Below are positions 33,483-45,164 of a stretch of 64,000 bases of DNA, piece after piece. Both the position numbers and the translations under genes were made by a program. This DNA comes from Lenzites betulinus (lineage: Eukaryota > Basidiomycota > Agaricomycetes > Polyporales > Polyporaceae): NCBI GenBank assembly GCA_022264855.1, contig JABYQU010000023.1:468670-532669 (forward strand), written 5' to 3'. The notes beneath the pieces were generated by a model that was not told the DNA's origin, searched no databases, and was given only the letters and a program-made list of their open reading frames with translations. How positions within the stretch are numbered: position 1 is the first letter of the stretch; every line of letters starts with the position of its first letter.

Positions 33483-34577
33483 GTGCCCAGTCTGGCAACA
33501 CGAAAGACTACGGTAACGCGGTTTCGCGACAAGAACGGCCACTTTCGAGCACCAACAGCGGAGGAGAAGCGAGCGTTGGAACAACAAGAAGGAGAACTAC
33601 CAGCAGACGGAGAGACAGAGACGAAGGAACTAGACGACGAAGAAGACCAGGTCTTGTCCCAACTCTCCACATCCTTTGACCGTAGCGCTGCCCCATCGCC
33701 ATTTCTCCAGTCGTTCCCGCCAAGCACACACTCATCGCCAGCAATCAGTGAGGCTGAGCTTGATCCGCCGCCTCCGCCAGGCTTTCAGGCATACTTCACG
33801 CGAACACCTGCAGCGTCCAGGCCAACCAAACCGACAAACACCATCGTATTTCCAGACATCGAGCCGATGGCACATAACCAGGCCCCGAAACCGAGCTCAT
33901 TCGGAGGAGACGTCAACGAGGAGAACCCGGAGCAGTTCTGGAGGGACGTCGAGGAGTACTTCGCGGCAGAAAAGGAACCAGTGCGGTGCGCCCGGTTCCA
34001 GAACCTCATCAGAGCTCGATCAGCAGCAGACAGCTGGTTCAAGGGACTTGCAGACGAGGTCAAGGCGAGCTGGTCGAAACTCAAAGAAGCGTTCGACACG
34101 GAGTTCGTGAGCCACGAAGCGCTGCAGATCTCAGACACGAACCTGCTAGAGTTCCTACTCCAGGATGCACCGAAGCTCGAGGACCTGCTCACGTACAAGA
34201 CCGCAGCCAGCGGTACGTTCATATACCACAAGTGGTGGAAGAACCAACTACGCGTAGCGGTGATGACACGACAGGCGGGACCACACCTCGCGGAGCAAGT
34301 GCGGAAGGCGCTGCCATACCCACTGAGAAAATGCTTCAAGTCCGCAGCGAAGACGTGGAAGGAGCTCTACGACGGGTTGGAAGCAGTCGACCACTACCAG
34401 CTTGCCGACGAAGTCGAGCATATCCAGACAATGATGGGCAGAACGACGACGACAGCAGCAGCACCAAGCAACGTCGGACCAGCACTCACGGCAACCATCC
34501 AGGCACCTCAAACCATCACGTTAACCACGGAGCAGCTCGCGGCGCTCTATCCATATAATACTGGATTCTACATGTAA
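33483..34577 (+). mobile_element. Ty3-type retrotransposon gag fragment
   Basis: A 364-codon frame encodes a retrotransposon capsid-type Gag: an acidic, proline-rich start, then FGGDVNEENPEQFWRDVEEY, FQNLIRARSAADSWFKGLAD, WSKLKEAFDTEFVSHEAL and PYPLRKCFKSAAKTWKELYD. It has no zinc knuckle, protease, reverse transcriptase or integrase. The last seven codons (YNTGFYM) are not Gag: they are the first bases of the subtelomeric repeat that begins at about 34549. The element was thus cut at its 3' side by the repeat, or the chromosome broke here and was capped. The frame upstream is intact, so the event may be recent. The first bases around 33483 may be unspliced leader; the start codon is uncertain. 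Confidence 0.7.
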
Positions 34578-35242
34578 AATCCGGATCCAAATGGATCCAA
34601 GCACGGATCCAAGGCAGTTTATGGGACAACCGCTTGGACAAACCCATGGATCCAAGGCCTTATTCTATAGCCCTGATTCAGGGCTACAAGATGCACTTGG
34701 GTTTAGGGTGATAGCTGCTCTCCCCGTCTCACAACAGCCTTGGATCCGTCGGATCCAAGGGTATCCAAATGGATCCAAGCACGGATCCAAGGCCATTTCT
34801 CCACAACCACCTGGACAACCCCTTGGATCCAAGGCCTTATATTGTAGCCTTGCTTCAGGGCTATCCAGAAATGTAGGTCTCATGGCTGTGCGACGTTTCC
34901 CCGTCCCACACTGGCCTTGGATCCGTGCACACCTCCAAATGTTGACTTTTTTGACGGTTCCAAGGGCCATTGCTCCATCACTACAACACCTGAGAGCATG
35001 TAAGTAGGTGATCTAGACTCAGATAAGCTCTGACTACATGCCACAACTTTTCCGGAGTGAATCAGTGACCTTCACTGACGGTCCAAGTTACAGAAACGCC
35101 CCCCCCTTTCTTTAATAGTCACTTATCTCAATGACTAGTAGAGCTATTAGTACATAACAAAGTGCTACTAGTACAGAACTAATAGGCCGACGTTTTGAGA
35201 TTGTCATGTGGCTGTGCTAGTGAAAAAATGCGACAGTCATCA
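34549..35242 (+). repeat. GGATCC-rich subtelomeric repeat, internal copy
   Basis: This segment is matched nearly base for base by 61845-62532 beside the telomere. It opens with TATCCATATAATACTGGA and contains two diverged tandem halves about 178 bp apart (atggatccaa at 34591 and 34769). Each half has GGATCCAA boxes and a TAGCCCTG...CAGGGCTA-type hairpin (perfect at 34668-34686). It ends near GTGAAAAAATGCGACAG. It is non-coding; the 138-codon frame inside is accidental. Confidence 0.85.
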
Positions 35243-35957
35243 ATACGTGTCCTAATAAGGATATAAAGCATGTGACCTTGGTCTGCCAGACCTGGGTCAC
35301 CTGACCTATGTGACTGAACGTGACCAACTTGGACAGACTGTCGAAGTTGGTCACAAATCTGTGACCTGCTTTGACTGCCAGTCGAAGAGGGTCACACTAC
35401 CAGGTCACAGTGAGGGGTGACATTTCACAGGATTTCTGTAGACCGTCACTGTCTACTGTGACTAGCTTATATCATCATTGGTCACGGACCTGTAACATTT
35501 GTGACCGTCTTTGACTGACAGCCAAAGAGGGTCACAAAAGTGTTACATTTGTGACTGGCTTTGACTGGCAGTCAAAGAGGGTCACGTCACCTAGTCACCC
35601 AGAGTAATATATATTATAATGTGAATTATTGACTGTTCTACACTTGTAATTCAAAAAACTCCGCAACTAGAGGGCATATTAAAATGTAATCAAGTGCTAC
35701 AAGTGCTCACAATGAAGGACTACAATGCTATACTAACAGATTGATATATGGGTGAGCCCAAGATGCAAAGCAGCAAGATAAGTGGTGAGAGATCATGTGA
35801 CCCAGGTCTGGCAGACCAAGATCACATGACTTTGTTGTGCTTTGTTTGTTTCTAATCAGATTACTGCTGATGTTTGATCAATCACCTCTTGACTCTCTAC
35901 CACCACTATCACTAACATCAATACTGCTCAGCTTCAGCTTCAATCTCAATTTCTACT
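35243..35957. repeat. Palindrome-rich segment left of the RecQ-type gene
   Basis: Two kinds of near-palindrome alternate here. Type A has the core GGTCTGCCAGACC inside CATGTGA...TCACATG flanks (35269-35305 and, in opposite orientation, 35794-35830). Type B has the core CTTTGACTGCCAGTCAAAG or a close variant between GTGAC and GTCAC (35361-35395, 35501-35535, 35551-35585). At 35641-35670 is another recurrent box, CTTGTAATTCAAAAAACTCC, which recurs at 41977, 61776 and 62641. The segment is AT-richer than the core chromosome and otherwise non-coding. Confidence 0.75.
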
Positions 35958-38900
35958 ATGGCTATCATCTGCTCCTTCTGCAACCAGTCCTATGAGGGGG
36001 CTGCAAGTCTCCATATTAAGACTTGCAAAAAATATACATTTTCTGTTCACCAACACCCCCTTTCCCACACAGGTCCTCTCATAGAAGTCCAGAGAGGATC
36101 TGATGATTTTATTATTTGCAGATGCATCAATCAGCAAGGCAAGCTCTGCCATAGGAAATATGCTGGCCAAGGATCCTTGTGGAAGCATCTCAGAGATACA
36201 GGCAATGACCTGTGGCAGGTCAGTATTTCTTATCTCTTACATCAATCTATTACTTATATAATTGTTAGTTGCCTGCTGCTGCCCCTCCTGCACTACCACC
36301 CATTCAAGAAGTGCCCTCAGTTTCTGCTACCCCAGCTGTAAGTATTTCAATTATCTTCTATCTATGGCTACTAATATATTCTCCTTAGCCCTCAAGACCC
36401 TCTACTCCCACCACCCCTCCTCACTCACCCAGACCAATGTCTGTGGTGCCCAGTCCTAGTGGCTCCAACAGCTCTAGGATGTCTGTAGACCCTCCTGCCC
36501 TCCCTGAGGTGAGTCTTAATTATAATAAATATATCTCAGTGTTCTCATTATTGCTATCAGCTCTATGATGTGGCTGAGGGGACCCTGGCAACTTGGGGTC
36601 TCCTTATCAACCGCCGGCTCCAGGCACTGGTCTGTATGACCTGCCAAGTAGTGGTCTTGCCCTCCCATCTCCCTCGCCACTTCCACACCAACCACAAGGA
36701 GGCGAAGATCAATTTCAGCCAGGAAGAGCTGGATGAGATTGTCGGGCAGGAGAATATCTTGCCTAACTGGCCAGCCATTCCCTCTGCTCGCCAGGTAGAG
36801 TACGAGGGTCTTCGACGTGTCTGGGGCTATCATTGCCCCTCCTGCCCTGCTGCGTATCAAGGGATCAAGGCGATCATGGCTCACCTGAAGGAGCATCAGT
36901 TGACACTGTCTGCAAAGGAGGTTCCTCGGGCATGGGTCCAGCAGCTATCCCACTCCCCTGAGGCAAAGTCCTCCTTCTTGGTCACCCCCCGTTCGGCACA
37001 ACTTCTCTCTCCCTCTGCAGACTATCTTCTGGCCATGCGCAAGGAGCTAGACACCCGCCCTCCCCTCCCTGCCTCTGATCTGGACCACCGCCACATCAGC
37101 CCTTGGCACGTAACCACGCGCTGGGTCCAGTACCTGGATGAAAAAGACCCTAAGGTAATGCTCGGGCAGATTGAGGTGCCTCGTGCAGAGGAACCTCTCT
37201 TCCCCCTTCTCGCTGCAGTCCATGGCTATCTGGAGGCAGCATACCGTCTCATCCCGCGCACTGGTGAGGTCTGCCTTCAGATCTTGAACACTGAGACAGT
37301 CACGGAGTGAGCATTATATTTATCTGATTTATCCTCTTGCTGATCTGTTTGTGCAGCGACTACAACCACCACCCGTTCGGCCAGCATCAGTTGGATGGCA
37401 CACTGCGTGCGTACATGCGGCTTGTCATCCAGCTGCTCTGCTTTGTGCTGCGTGTGGAGGAGGAGCTGTCCCTGCCAGCTGAGGTGGCGGCCCTGGTTGC
37501 GGCGCTGCGTCAAGAACTCAGTGAGGATGGCTTAGGGGTTGAGTCAGCCATCCATCAGCTGCTTCTTGCGTTGTGGATGCGCGAGTGGACTCCCTCTGAG
37601 GGCAACCTCTTCCCAGACCCCACTGTGCGTTTCGTCATCCACACCCAGGTCCGTGCGGATGGCAGCCTCAAGAAGCCGGAGGAGGTCACTGGCGTGTTTG
37701 CCAAGCTGGTCTACAACATGGTATGTTTCCCAGTCTTTGTGTTCAAACATCTATTTACCCTTTACAGCGCTTGGCCTTCTTGTATGAGTGCCACCAGCGC
37801 TCCAAGACCCTCCCTCCCCCTCCCTCGCCACCTCTGCTCGCACACTCCGGCCCTGGTTCACCAAGGGGCTAGAGTCCACCTTCCACACGCTCAAGTCCCT
37901 CCAGCATCGCGCATCCAGCATTGTGATGTCCAGCCAGAATGAGCCCAACATGGTCTGGAAGGACAAGACTGGCTTTACGACCCTGATCTACCTGGGTCAT
38001 GAAGTCAGTCTGGAGGCGCTGCGCAAGTGCCAGGGTGCGCTAGAGGATGAGACACTGTCTCTTCTCAAGAAGACCCTCCTCCTCGGCCACTGTTCAACAT
38101 TGACATCGCTGCGCTGAAGGACGACATGGGCAACAAGCAGGCCGGCTACTCCCTGTTCACAGACCGGGTCAACTCGGACACCCTGGGCCCAGTCGACCAG
38201 CTTGCGGGCCACATCCTCCCACCCCAGCGCTGTACAAGCGCTTCGTCATGTACGTGCGAGATGGCAAGCCAGTCTGGAACGCGGTGGCCATGTCAGAGTG
38301 GCTCAATGCCTTCACCCGCCTAACCTCCTCTGCCTCGTCCAGGCAGAGATGAACTGCGGTGCGCCTGGTCGTACCACGGAGCTTACAGCCATGCCACCTC
38401 CAACACCTCTGGTGGCATGCTCCGTGCTCTGCGGATCATCGACGGCCACGTGGTGCTCATGCGCACCTACCACAAGATGCGGGCGGCCTCTGGCTTGGAC
38501 CGGTCATCCCCCACTCCCTCAATGCTGCCCTTGCGTCGGTGTTCATCTACAAGGAGGCAGTCTGCCGTCCTTTCGCCCAGCTGTGTGCTAGTGTGCTGCA
38601 GCCAGGTGACGCAAAGGTGAAGTCCCTTTACCAGGACTATCTGTTTGTCAACTTCGACAAGCCCTTTGTGGGAGATGACATCTCAGGCGAGATGCGGCGG
38701 TGGACAGGGAAGCACTTGGGTGTTGAGCTTGGCATCCAGAAATGGCGCCAGTGTTCCACCCCTTTGCGGCGCAAGCATGCTGGGCTGGAGGAGATGTGGC
38801 TGGAGGACCAGGACACGGTGGACTCGGCACAGGCAGGCCACTCTCACAGGGTGGACACACTCCGCTATGGAGTGACTGACATGTCTGCCACTGGCATGGC

Positions 38901-41570
38901 TGAGGACTACATCGGTCCCTTCCTCAAGACCTCTGTGCTTTGGCACAAGGTTCTTCACTTGGTCCCAGGTAAGTGGCACTTTAATATCTGTCTATTCCAT
39001 CTAATAATCCTTTGTAGGTGGGGAACTTCTTCCTCTGGAATCTGCTGTGCGTTCCAAGTTCCAGCCAGCCCCTGAGCGTCTCCCTGCTGCCCCACAGCAA
39101 GGGATTGACCTCCAGGCTGTGGTGGAGGCTGTCAAGAACCAGCTGGAGCCCAGGCTAGCTGCCATTGAGCGGCGCATTGAGGAGACAGCCTCTGCAACCA
39201 AGCAAGAGTTGCGGGGGATGTTCAGTGAGCTCAAGGACTTCCTAGGAGGTCCCAGGGCCCCTGTGCCTGCCCCTGCTGTGCCACAAGAGCCAGTGGTCGC
39301 TCCAGAACGTCCCCAAAGCCCTGGCAGTGTTCAGAATATTTATTATAATTTTTAGCTCACATCTATCACAGAAGATCCAACTGAGGGCATGTACTACGAT
39401 CCCCATCCCCTGCTGTCCCTGTTGTCCCTGCTCCTCCTCCCGTGGTTGCCCCTGTCCCTCCTGCTCCTGCTCTGGTATGTGAGATATATCAGTGTCAAAT
39501 AATATTCCTTAATGATTTATAGTGCCCATCCCCACTGAGCCGATGCCTTGGAGGCGTGCGGCTGTACTCCATAATCCCAGGCTGAATGGTCAAATGAGGG
39601 CCAGAAGCTTGCGGTTATGTCAGGCCTGGAGTGGAAGAAGGATGTGGTCGTCATTCTTCCCACTGGGTCAGGCAAGAGTGCAGTGGTCGCCACCATTGCC
39701 AAGCTGGAGAAACTCAAGGTCACCGCGGTCCTCTGCCCTCTCAGGTCTCTGTTCAGTGACTGGAACGTCGCTTGGACCGTCTTCAGTTCTCTTATGAGAT
39801 CTTCTCCCCTCTCACCGGCACCATCTCTGGCCAGGCTCCCATCCTCCTCGTCTCCCTGGACTCCATCACCAGTGCTAGCTGGCAGCAGGCTGTGGCTTCT
39901 ATGCGTCCAGAAGTCACTCTCAATCGCTATGTGATTGATGAGGCCCACATGATCCTCACTGAGGCCAGCTACAGGGACATCATGACCCGGGTGAAGGAGT
40001 TACGCTTTATTCCTGCGCAGCTCATGCTCCTCTCTGCCACTATCCCTCCCAAGTCCCTCCCAGATCTGCGCAAGGAGGCCAACCTCACTGCTGGTTCCAA
40101 CACCCGGTAATCAGGGCTCCTCCAACCGGTCAGAGATGCGGTTTACCATGGCGCATACCTTTGTGTCGCTCACTCGCGAGGTGCGTAGTATAACACTATT
40201 ATATGGCTATGTACTCAATTATATTCAGGCTGAGGTGCCATCTGCAAGGCCATTCAGTCGCTATGGCTGGGCTTATGCCTGAAGACCGTGTGCTGGTGTT
40301 TGTCCAAACACTGGCAAATGGGCAGCAAATGGCCAAGGCGCTTCAGTGCGACTTCTACCGCGGCACCACGACACCACCATCACCAACTCGACAGGGAGGC
40401 CATGGTTGAGCGCTGGTACTCTGGCGTGCAGAAGACCATGGTGGCCACTGATGCATTCGGGCCAGGGAATGACTATCCCCATGTCCGCTACGTCTACTTC
40501 GTCGGCAGCCCCAGGGGAGTGGTGGACATGCTCCAGATGGCAGGCCGGGGTGGGCGCGATGGCAATGTCGCGCACATTGTGTTCTACCACCTCAGTGGCC
40601 AAGGATTCCCTTCCAGCCCAGCTGACAAGCACGTAGGCCGACCCGAGCTCCAGATCCTTCACAGAAGGCCCACTGCCCGCTGCTGGAGGGAGGTCTGCAC
40701 CAAGTTTGTAGAGGGGTTGGAGTCAAGTGCACTGACACAGTGTTTGACTGGCGCTGCCCTGCCTGCAGTGCTGGGCCCACCCCTCTCCCCACTCGTCCCT
40801 CAGCCTGGTTCAAGTCACTGGCAACATCTCCATCCCCATATCCCCACTCTTCCTCCAGCCAGACTTCTCCCTGCTGAGCCGATCTCTTCTCCTCAAGTTG
40901 GTGCTAGTCGCCTCGCGCTCCCTCCACTTCCCTGGCTCTCCCACTCTCTGCGGCGCCTCCCTCCTCCATTGCCTCAGTCATGGGCAGTGGTGCAGCATTC
41001 ACTGATGCTACCAGGCATGCCAAGCGGTACAGGCAAGACAGGGATGCGCTCATGGAGCCTTGGTGCAGCGGGTCACTCAGGCAGTCGGCATAGTCAGTGG
41101 CCACTGCGCGTTGTGCCACCTGTGTACTGGGGAGGTGGTCCTACACATGCTGGTGGGATAATTCGCTGTCCCAGCATGCTCAAGCTTCTGCAAGACACTG
41201 AAGGGGAGGACTTCAGGCAAGGAGGGCAGTATCTGGACTGGAAGAGGAATTGGAGTATGTGAAGGGAAGTGAGGTATGCTGGAGGTGCCATCTGCCCTTC
41301 CTCCATGACAGGGTCCACCAGCCCAAACAGGGGAGGGCCATCACCTGCAACCCTGGTCATGAGGATATGGTGATGCCAGTGGTGTACTGGGCTTACATGA
41401 ACAGGGATATGAGGGCCAAGATGATGAGCAAGTTCCATGTGCAGTGGGTCACTGACTTGGACTATGTCAGGTGGCTGGGGGCCAAGGGGAAGAAGGCAGC
41501 ATTCACCAATGTGATGGAGGTCTTTATGTGGGTAGTGGAGACCAAGTTTCCAGGCTCTTATGTTGTGTAG
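35958..41570 (+). pseudogene. Telomere-linked RecQ-type helicase gene, frame-disrupted
   Basis: This is a homolog of the RecQ-like helicase genes found beside telomeres in many fungi (TLH in fission yeast, similar genes in smuts and other fungi). The ATG at 35958 gives a cysteine finger (ICSFCNQSYEGAASLHIKTC), then short introns. A second finger reads CMTCQVVVLPSHLPRHFHTN (36,640), then a large unassigned middle with GYSLFTDRVN, LLCLVQAEMNCGAPGR and RTYHKM. The helicase core begins at 39,580: NEGQKLAVMSG, Walker A VVVILPTGSGKS, SDWNV, YVIDEAHMIL, LMLLSATIPP. The second RecA lobe has DRVLVFVQTLANGQQMAKAL, ATDAFGPGNDYPHVRYVYF and MLQMAGRGGRDGNVAHIVFY. Cysteine-rich blocks follow (RCPACSAG, CALCHLC, VCWRCHLPF) to the stop at 41570. 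The motifs are intact but spread over all three frames by about 18 changes, nearly all one-base losses. Confidence 0.85.
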
Positions 41571-42091
41571 ATGTATTCTGTACTGAGTGCTAGGCAATGT
41601 ACTTGTAGTTTGGCTATTATGAGACAGACTGGACACAGGGAATATTTCCGCATTTTTAGTGATTTTATAGTGCCAAAAGTCATGTGACCTTGGTCTGCCA
41701 GACCTGGATCACATGACTTATTTCCTTTTTTGAACACATCCCAAAAGGCAAAAAATCACGTGACCCAGGTCTGGCAGACCAAGATCACATGACTTTTTCC
41801 CTTATTGGGACATGTAAAAGGTTTTCCTGATCCTGCTGTCTGTTTGACCAAGTAGAACAGCCCACTGAGCTACCCATATACCTGACACTCACCTGTCACC
41901 CTGTGACCTGCTTTGACTGCCAGTCAAAGAGTGTCACGTCACCAGGTCACTGCAAGTCACAGCAATAGCATTATAAACTTGTGATTCAAAAAACTCCGCA
42001 CCTAGATGAGCTTATAACATGCAACCAAGTGATATAAGTAGCTGGCTTATGGGACTACAATCTGTGATTACTAGTGAAGCTGTGCAGATTC
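41571..42091. repeat. Palindrome-rich segment right of the RecQ-type gene
   Basis: Type A palindromes lie at 41681-41717 and, inverted, at 41757-41793, and a type B copy at 41903-41937. The CTTGTGATTCAAAAAACTCC box is at about 41977-42005. This mirrors the left flank, so the helicase gene is bracketed by the same palindrome families. Confidence 0.75.
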
Positions 42092-42988
42092 AAAAAATGC
42101 GAACCAAAGTATCAATACAGAGTATAAGTCAGGTTATAAGGCAACTAGTAATATGTTACCTGCCACCTACTAGAGTGAGCATGCCCAGAAGCCCAAAAAT
42201 GCGAAGCAAAGTCTTATTGCATAGTGTGAGCTAGCTACTAGTGCATATCACTAATATCAACAGCCCAGTAAGCCAAAAATGCGACCCAAGTGTGCTACTA
42301 CAGTCAGCTCAAGCCAATACCAGTCTAGTCACTATATCTGTGAGCCAAGTAAGCCAAAAATGCGAACTAGTATACAACTGTGACTGCTACTAGACCTCAC
42401 CTAACCAACTATCAGAATATTAATAACAGTCAGAACACCAAAAATGCGACACAAGTGTACTCCTACAACCTGGTGCTAGTATACTTCACTACCAGTGCCA
42501 GTCAGTAAGCCAAAAATGCGAACCAGACTACAACTATGACCACCACTTGAGCTACCCCAGTGAACACCAAGTAATCATGTCACCAAAACACAAAAAATGC
42601 GCCACACTAGTCAGACTACAGCAAATGTGAACTCGATACAACACAAGTAACTGCTACTAGTCAAGTAAGCCAAAAATGCGAAGTCAAGCAGCACTAGCAA
42701 CTAGTGTCAAGCCAGTGTGAGATGCAACAAGTGAGTCAACACACTACAAGCAACCACTGCAAAGCACACTAGCAGCTGAGACTACAAGTGACTACTAACA
42801 CAGTACTAACCAGTGACAAGTAAGACTACCAAGTGTCAAAAAATGCGACCACTTGTGGTGTCCCCAGTAAGTAAGTGAGTGTAAGGGACAAGTGAGCTTT
42901 GGGTAAGTAGTGTGAGAGTGTACTAGGGTAAGTGAGTGTAAGTAAGCTTAGGTGTTAAGGGAGTAGTAGGTGTGTAGTAGGGCTAAGC
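42092..42988 (+). repeat. Internal array of AAAAATGCG boxes at about 80-bp spacing
   Basis: Nine boxes (ATGCG cores at 42097, 42199, 42279, 42360, 42444, 42516, 42597, 42676, 42843) are separated by 72-84 bp, apart from one 102 and one double gap of 167. The DNA between boxes is diverged but rich in CTAGT and CAAGT. Towards 42,850-42,988 it becomes GTAAGT-rich. The array is collinear, spacing for spacing, with 62762-63415 next to the telomere. Confidence 0.85.
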
Positions 42989-43003
42989 TTAGGGTTAGGG
43001 TTA
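42989..43003 (+). repeat. Internal telomere-repeat remnant
   Basis: TTAGGGTTAGGGTTA follows directly after the box array and GTAAGT-rich segment, in the same order and orientation as at the real end. A further GTTAGGGTTAG sits at about 43073. Short length and position suggest the scar of a former chromosome end. Confidence 0.65.
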
Positions 43004-43149
43004 TGAGGACATGCCAGGGGTCACAGGGGTCAGATTATGGGCCAAACCTAACCCCACGGTGCGCACTGTTAGGGTTAGCACTTGCCTTATTGGGACATCA
43101 GTCATAAAATATATTTCGCTACAAGTTAGGTATAGCAGATAATATTTGC

Positions 43150-43830
43150 GTATCATATGACAAGGGGTGTCTCCCGGAGGCTCTGCTAGTATGTAGTACA
43201 TAGCTTCATACGCACCGTGTGTGTACTTGGAGCAGGTGTGTGTATAGAGCATGTCTCCTGGAAACACCCCCTGTGCACGTGTACACACCGTACGTGGCAC
43301 TCGGAGCAGGTGTGTATATGGAGCATGTCTCCCGGAAACACCCCGTGCTCACACACCGGCATAATGCTCTGAGCAGGTGTGTGTGCAGGGGTGCTTCCCG
43401 GAAACACCCCCTGTGCACGTGTACACACTGTACGTAGCACTCGGAGCAGGTGTGTATACAGAGCATGTCTCCCGGAAACACCCCGTGCTCACACACCGGC
43501 ATAATGCTCTGAGCAGGTGTGTGTGCAGGGGTGCTTCCCGGAAACACCCCCTGTGCACGTGTACACACTGTACGTAGCACTCGGAGCAGGTGTGTATACA
43601 GAGCATGTCTCCCGGAAACACCCCGTGCTCACACACCGGCATAATGCTCTGAGCAGGTGTGTGTGCAGGGGTGCTTCCCGGAAACACCCCCTGTGCACGT
43701 GTACACACCATACAAAACTGCCTAATGCTCTGAGCAGGTGCGTGTGCAGGGGTGCTTCCCGGAAGCACCCCCTGGTCATGTATTTGTACTGTGCTCTGAG
43801 CGGGTGTCAGTGTTAAGTTATATGTAAGCA
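43150..43830 (+). repeat. 140-bp tandem repeat with TCCCGGAA palindromes
   Basis: The unit containing CCTGTGCACGTGTACACA recurs at about 43269, 43410, 43550 and 43690, a period of 140 bp. Each unit contains two copies of the odd palindrome TTCCCGGAA or TCTCCCGGAA followed by ACACCCC, plus GAGCAGGTGTGTGT. Open frames on both strands are by-products of the repeat. The block starts with a lone CTCCCGGAGG at about 43171. Confidence 0.8.
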
Positions 43831-43894
43831 GCCTATGTCTCAGTTATGCTCTATTAGAGATTTCTATAAATTGTATACAACCCAAGTTAAACTA

Positions 43895-45164
43895 TTATAT
43901 ATCATTTCCACAAATAGGGCATTCATAAATGTCCTCCGGTTTCCAACCCTGCAACATAGCCAATGCCTCCTGCGGCATCAGCCCAATATCCTTTGCCACA
44001 CCAATATTCTCCAGAAGGTACTCTTGAACGTCATTGGGGCAGCCGTTCTGAGCATCTTCTTCGCGAATCTTGCTGACAATGAGCTCGAATGAGAGCACGT
44101 AGTTGAGGCCTGGCATCCCACGCTGGATGGGAAGTGTGCTGAGCTGCTGCCAAAGCAACCAGTCGAATGGCCCATATTGGACACGGTTTCCGCATCGCAT
44201 TTGAACGGCCTCCTCGACTGTTTGGGGCTGAAGAGGACGGGTATCGCGAGGGAGGGGGAGGGAGACCTCGACAGCATTGGAGCGCTCGCAGCAGGTGGTA
44301 TGGAGCCACTTGTTGCACCGAAAGCACCACCGAAGTATGTCACCCTCAGCTCCCATGGCCGGTAGGCTATACTGGCCATCACAGGTTTCGGTGCACATGC
44401 TGAACACACAGCTCTAAAGTCAATACATATTAGAAATAGATTTGAGCAAATACGGGGGGAAAGAACTCACGAGTGGCAGCTCATAGCGCTCAAGGGTGGG
44501 GTTGTTCATGTTGAAGCTGCGTATGAGAGTCTTGTCACCCCTGGCGAAAAGGGTGACTGCATTGATCACTGGGAAGGAGATGGCAGTGGGGGTCATATTG
44601 ATGACCCGCTCGAGCGAATGGATGCGTTCGACGAATGTGTATGTGTCGTGGGACAGCGATACGAGCTCGTTCTCCCCCTGGGACACAATAAAGTCCCGCC
44701 CGACTTGGTTGGCCATCTCATCAGGGGTAAGCTCCCCATAGGAGAAGTACCAGTGGAGCTTGACAAGCTATGTGAAGTGTAATGTGAGAGATAGCATATT
44801 ACATGTTGTATATGTACTTACCGAACCCAGTTCAGGATGCTTGCACAATGCAGCAATGCGTGCATACATCTTGCGGTCGAACTTGATTGCATCGTCACGT
44901 CCCGACCCGTCAGGGTAAATGGAGACACTGCAAGCAAACTGTTAGCGTCTGTGCACAAATGACAGGCAGAGCCATACTAATCACGACATTTGATGTAGAA
45001 GCTTTCACCAGGTTCTGGGCGACGGCCTAATAATTCAACTTAGAAAATACACCAGCACACGGGCGGGATGAACACTTACACAACAGGCCCTGCACGACTT
45101 CACCAGCACGGAACACATCGCTCCACTCTGTGGCAGAGCGAGGGACAGGTGGAAGGGTAGGCAT
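43895..45164 (-). CDS. BAH-like / PHD-finger protein
   Basis: This is a multi-exon gene of about 340-350 residues. The ATG at 45164 gives MPTLPPVPRSATEWSDVFRA; introns at about 45080-45030 and 44990-44940 lead to YVSIYPDGSGRDDAIKFDRK. The exon from 44768 reads LVKLHWYFSYGELTPDEM, then FIVSQGENELVSLSHDTYTF and FPVINAVTLFARGDKTLIRS. This resembles a BAH domain, a nucleosome- and chromatin-protein-binding fold. The last exon has paired cysteines in PHD order: FSMCTETCDG, ILRWCFRCNKWLHTTCCE and, after an insert, YECPICGND at the stop (43895). PHD fingers usually read histone H3 tails. The BAH call is moderate, the zinc finger good. The gene is AT-richer than the core genes, as are the RecQ-type and 934-residue genes. 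A chromatin-reader role is inferred from the domains. Confidence 0.7.

Noticed and set aside
37300..41220. Programmed frameshifting as an explanation for the RecQ-type gene
   Set aside because: About eighteen changes in under 4 kb, without a common slippery sequence, is far beyond any known programmed mechanism in fungi.
43150..43830. Possible CRISPR-like array of regularly spaced palindromes
   Set aside because: The genome is eukaryotic, the units are full tandem duplicates rather than repeats with unique spacers, and no cas genes exist.
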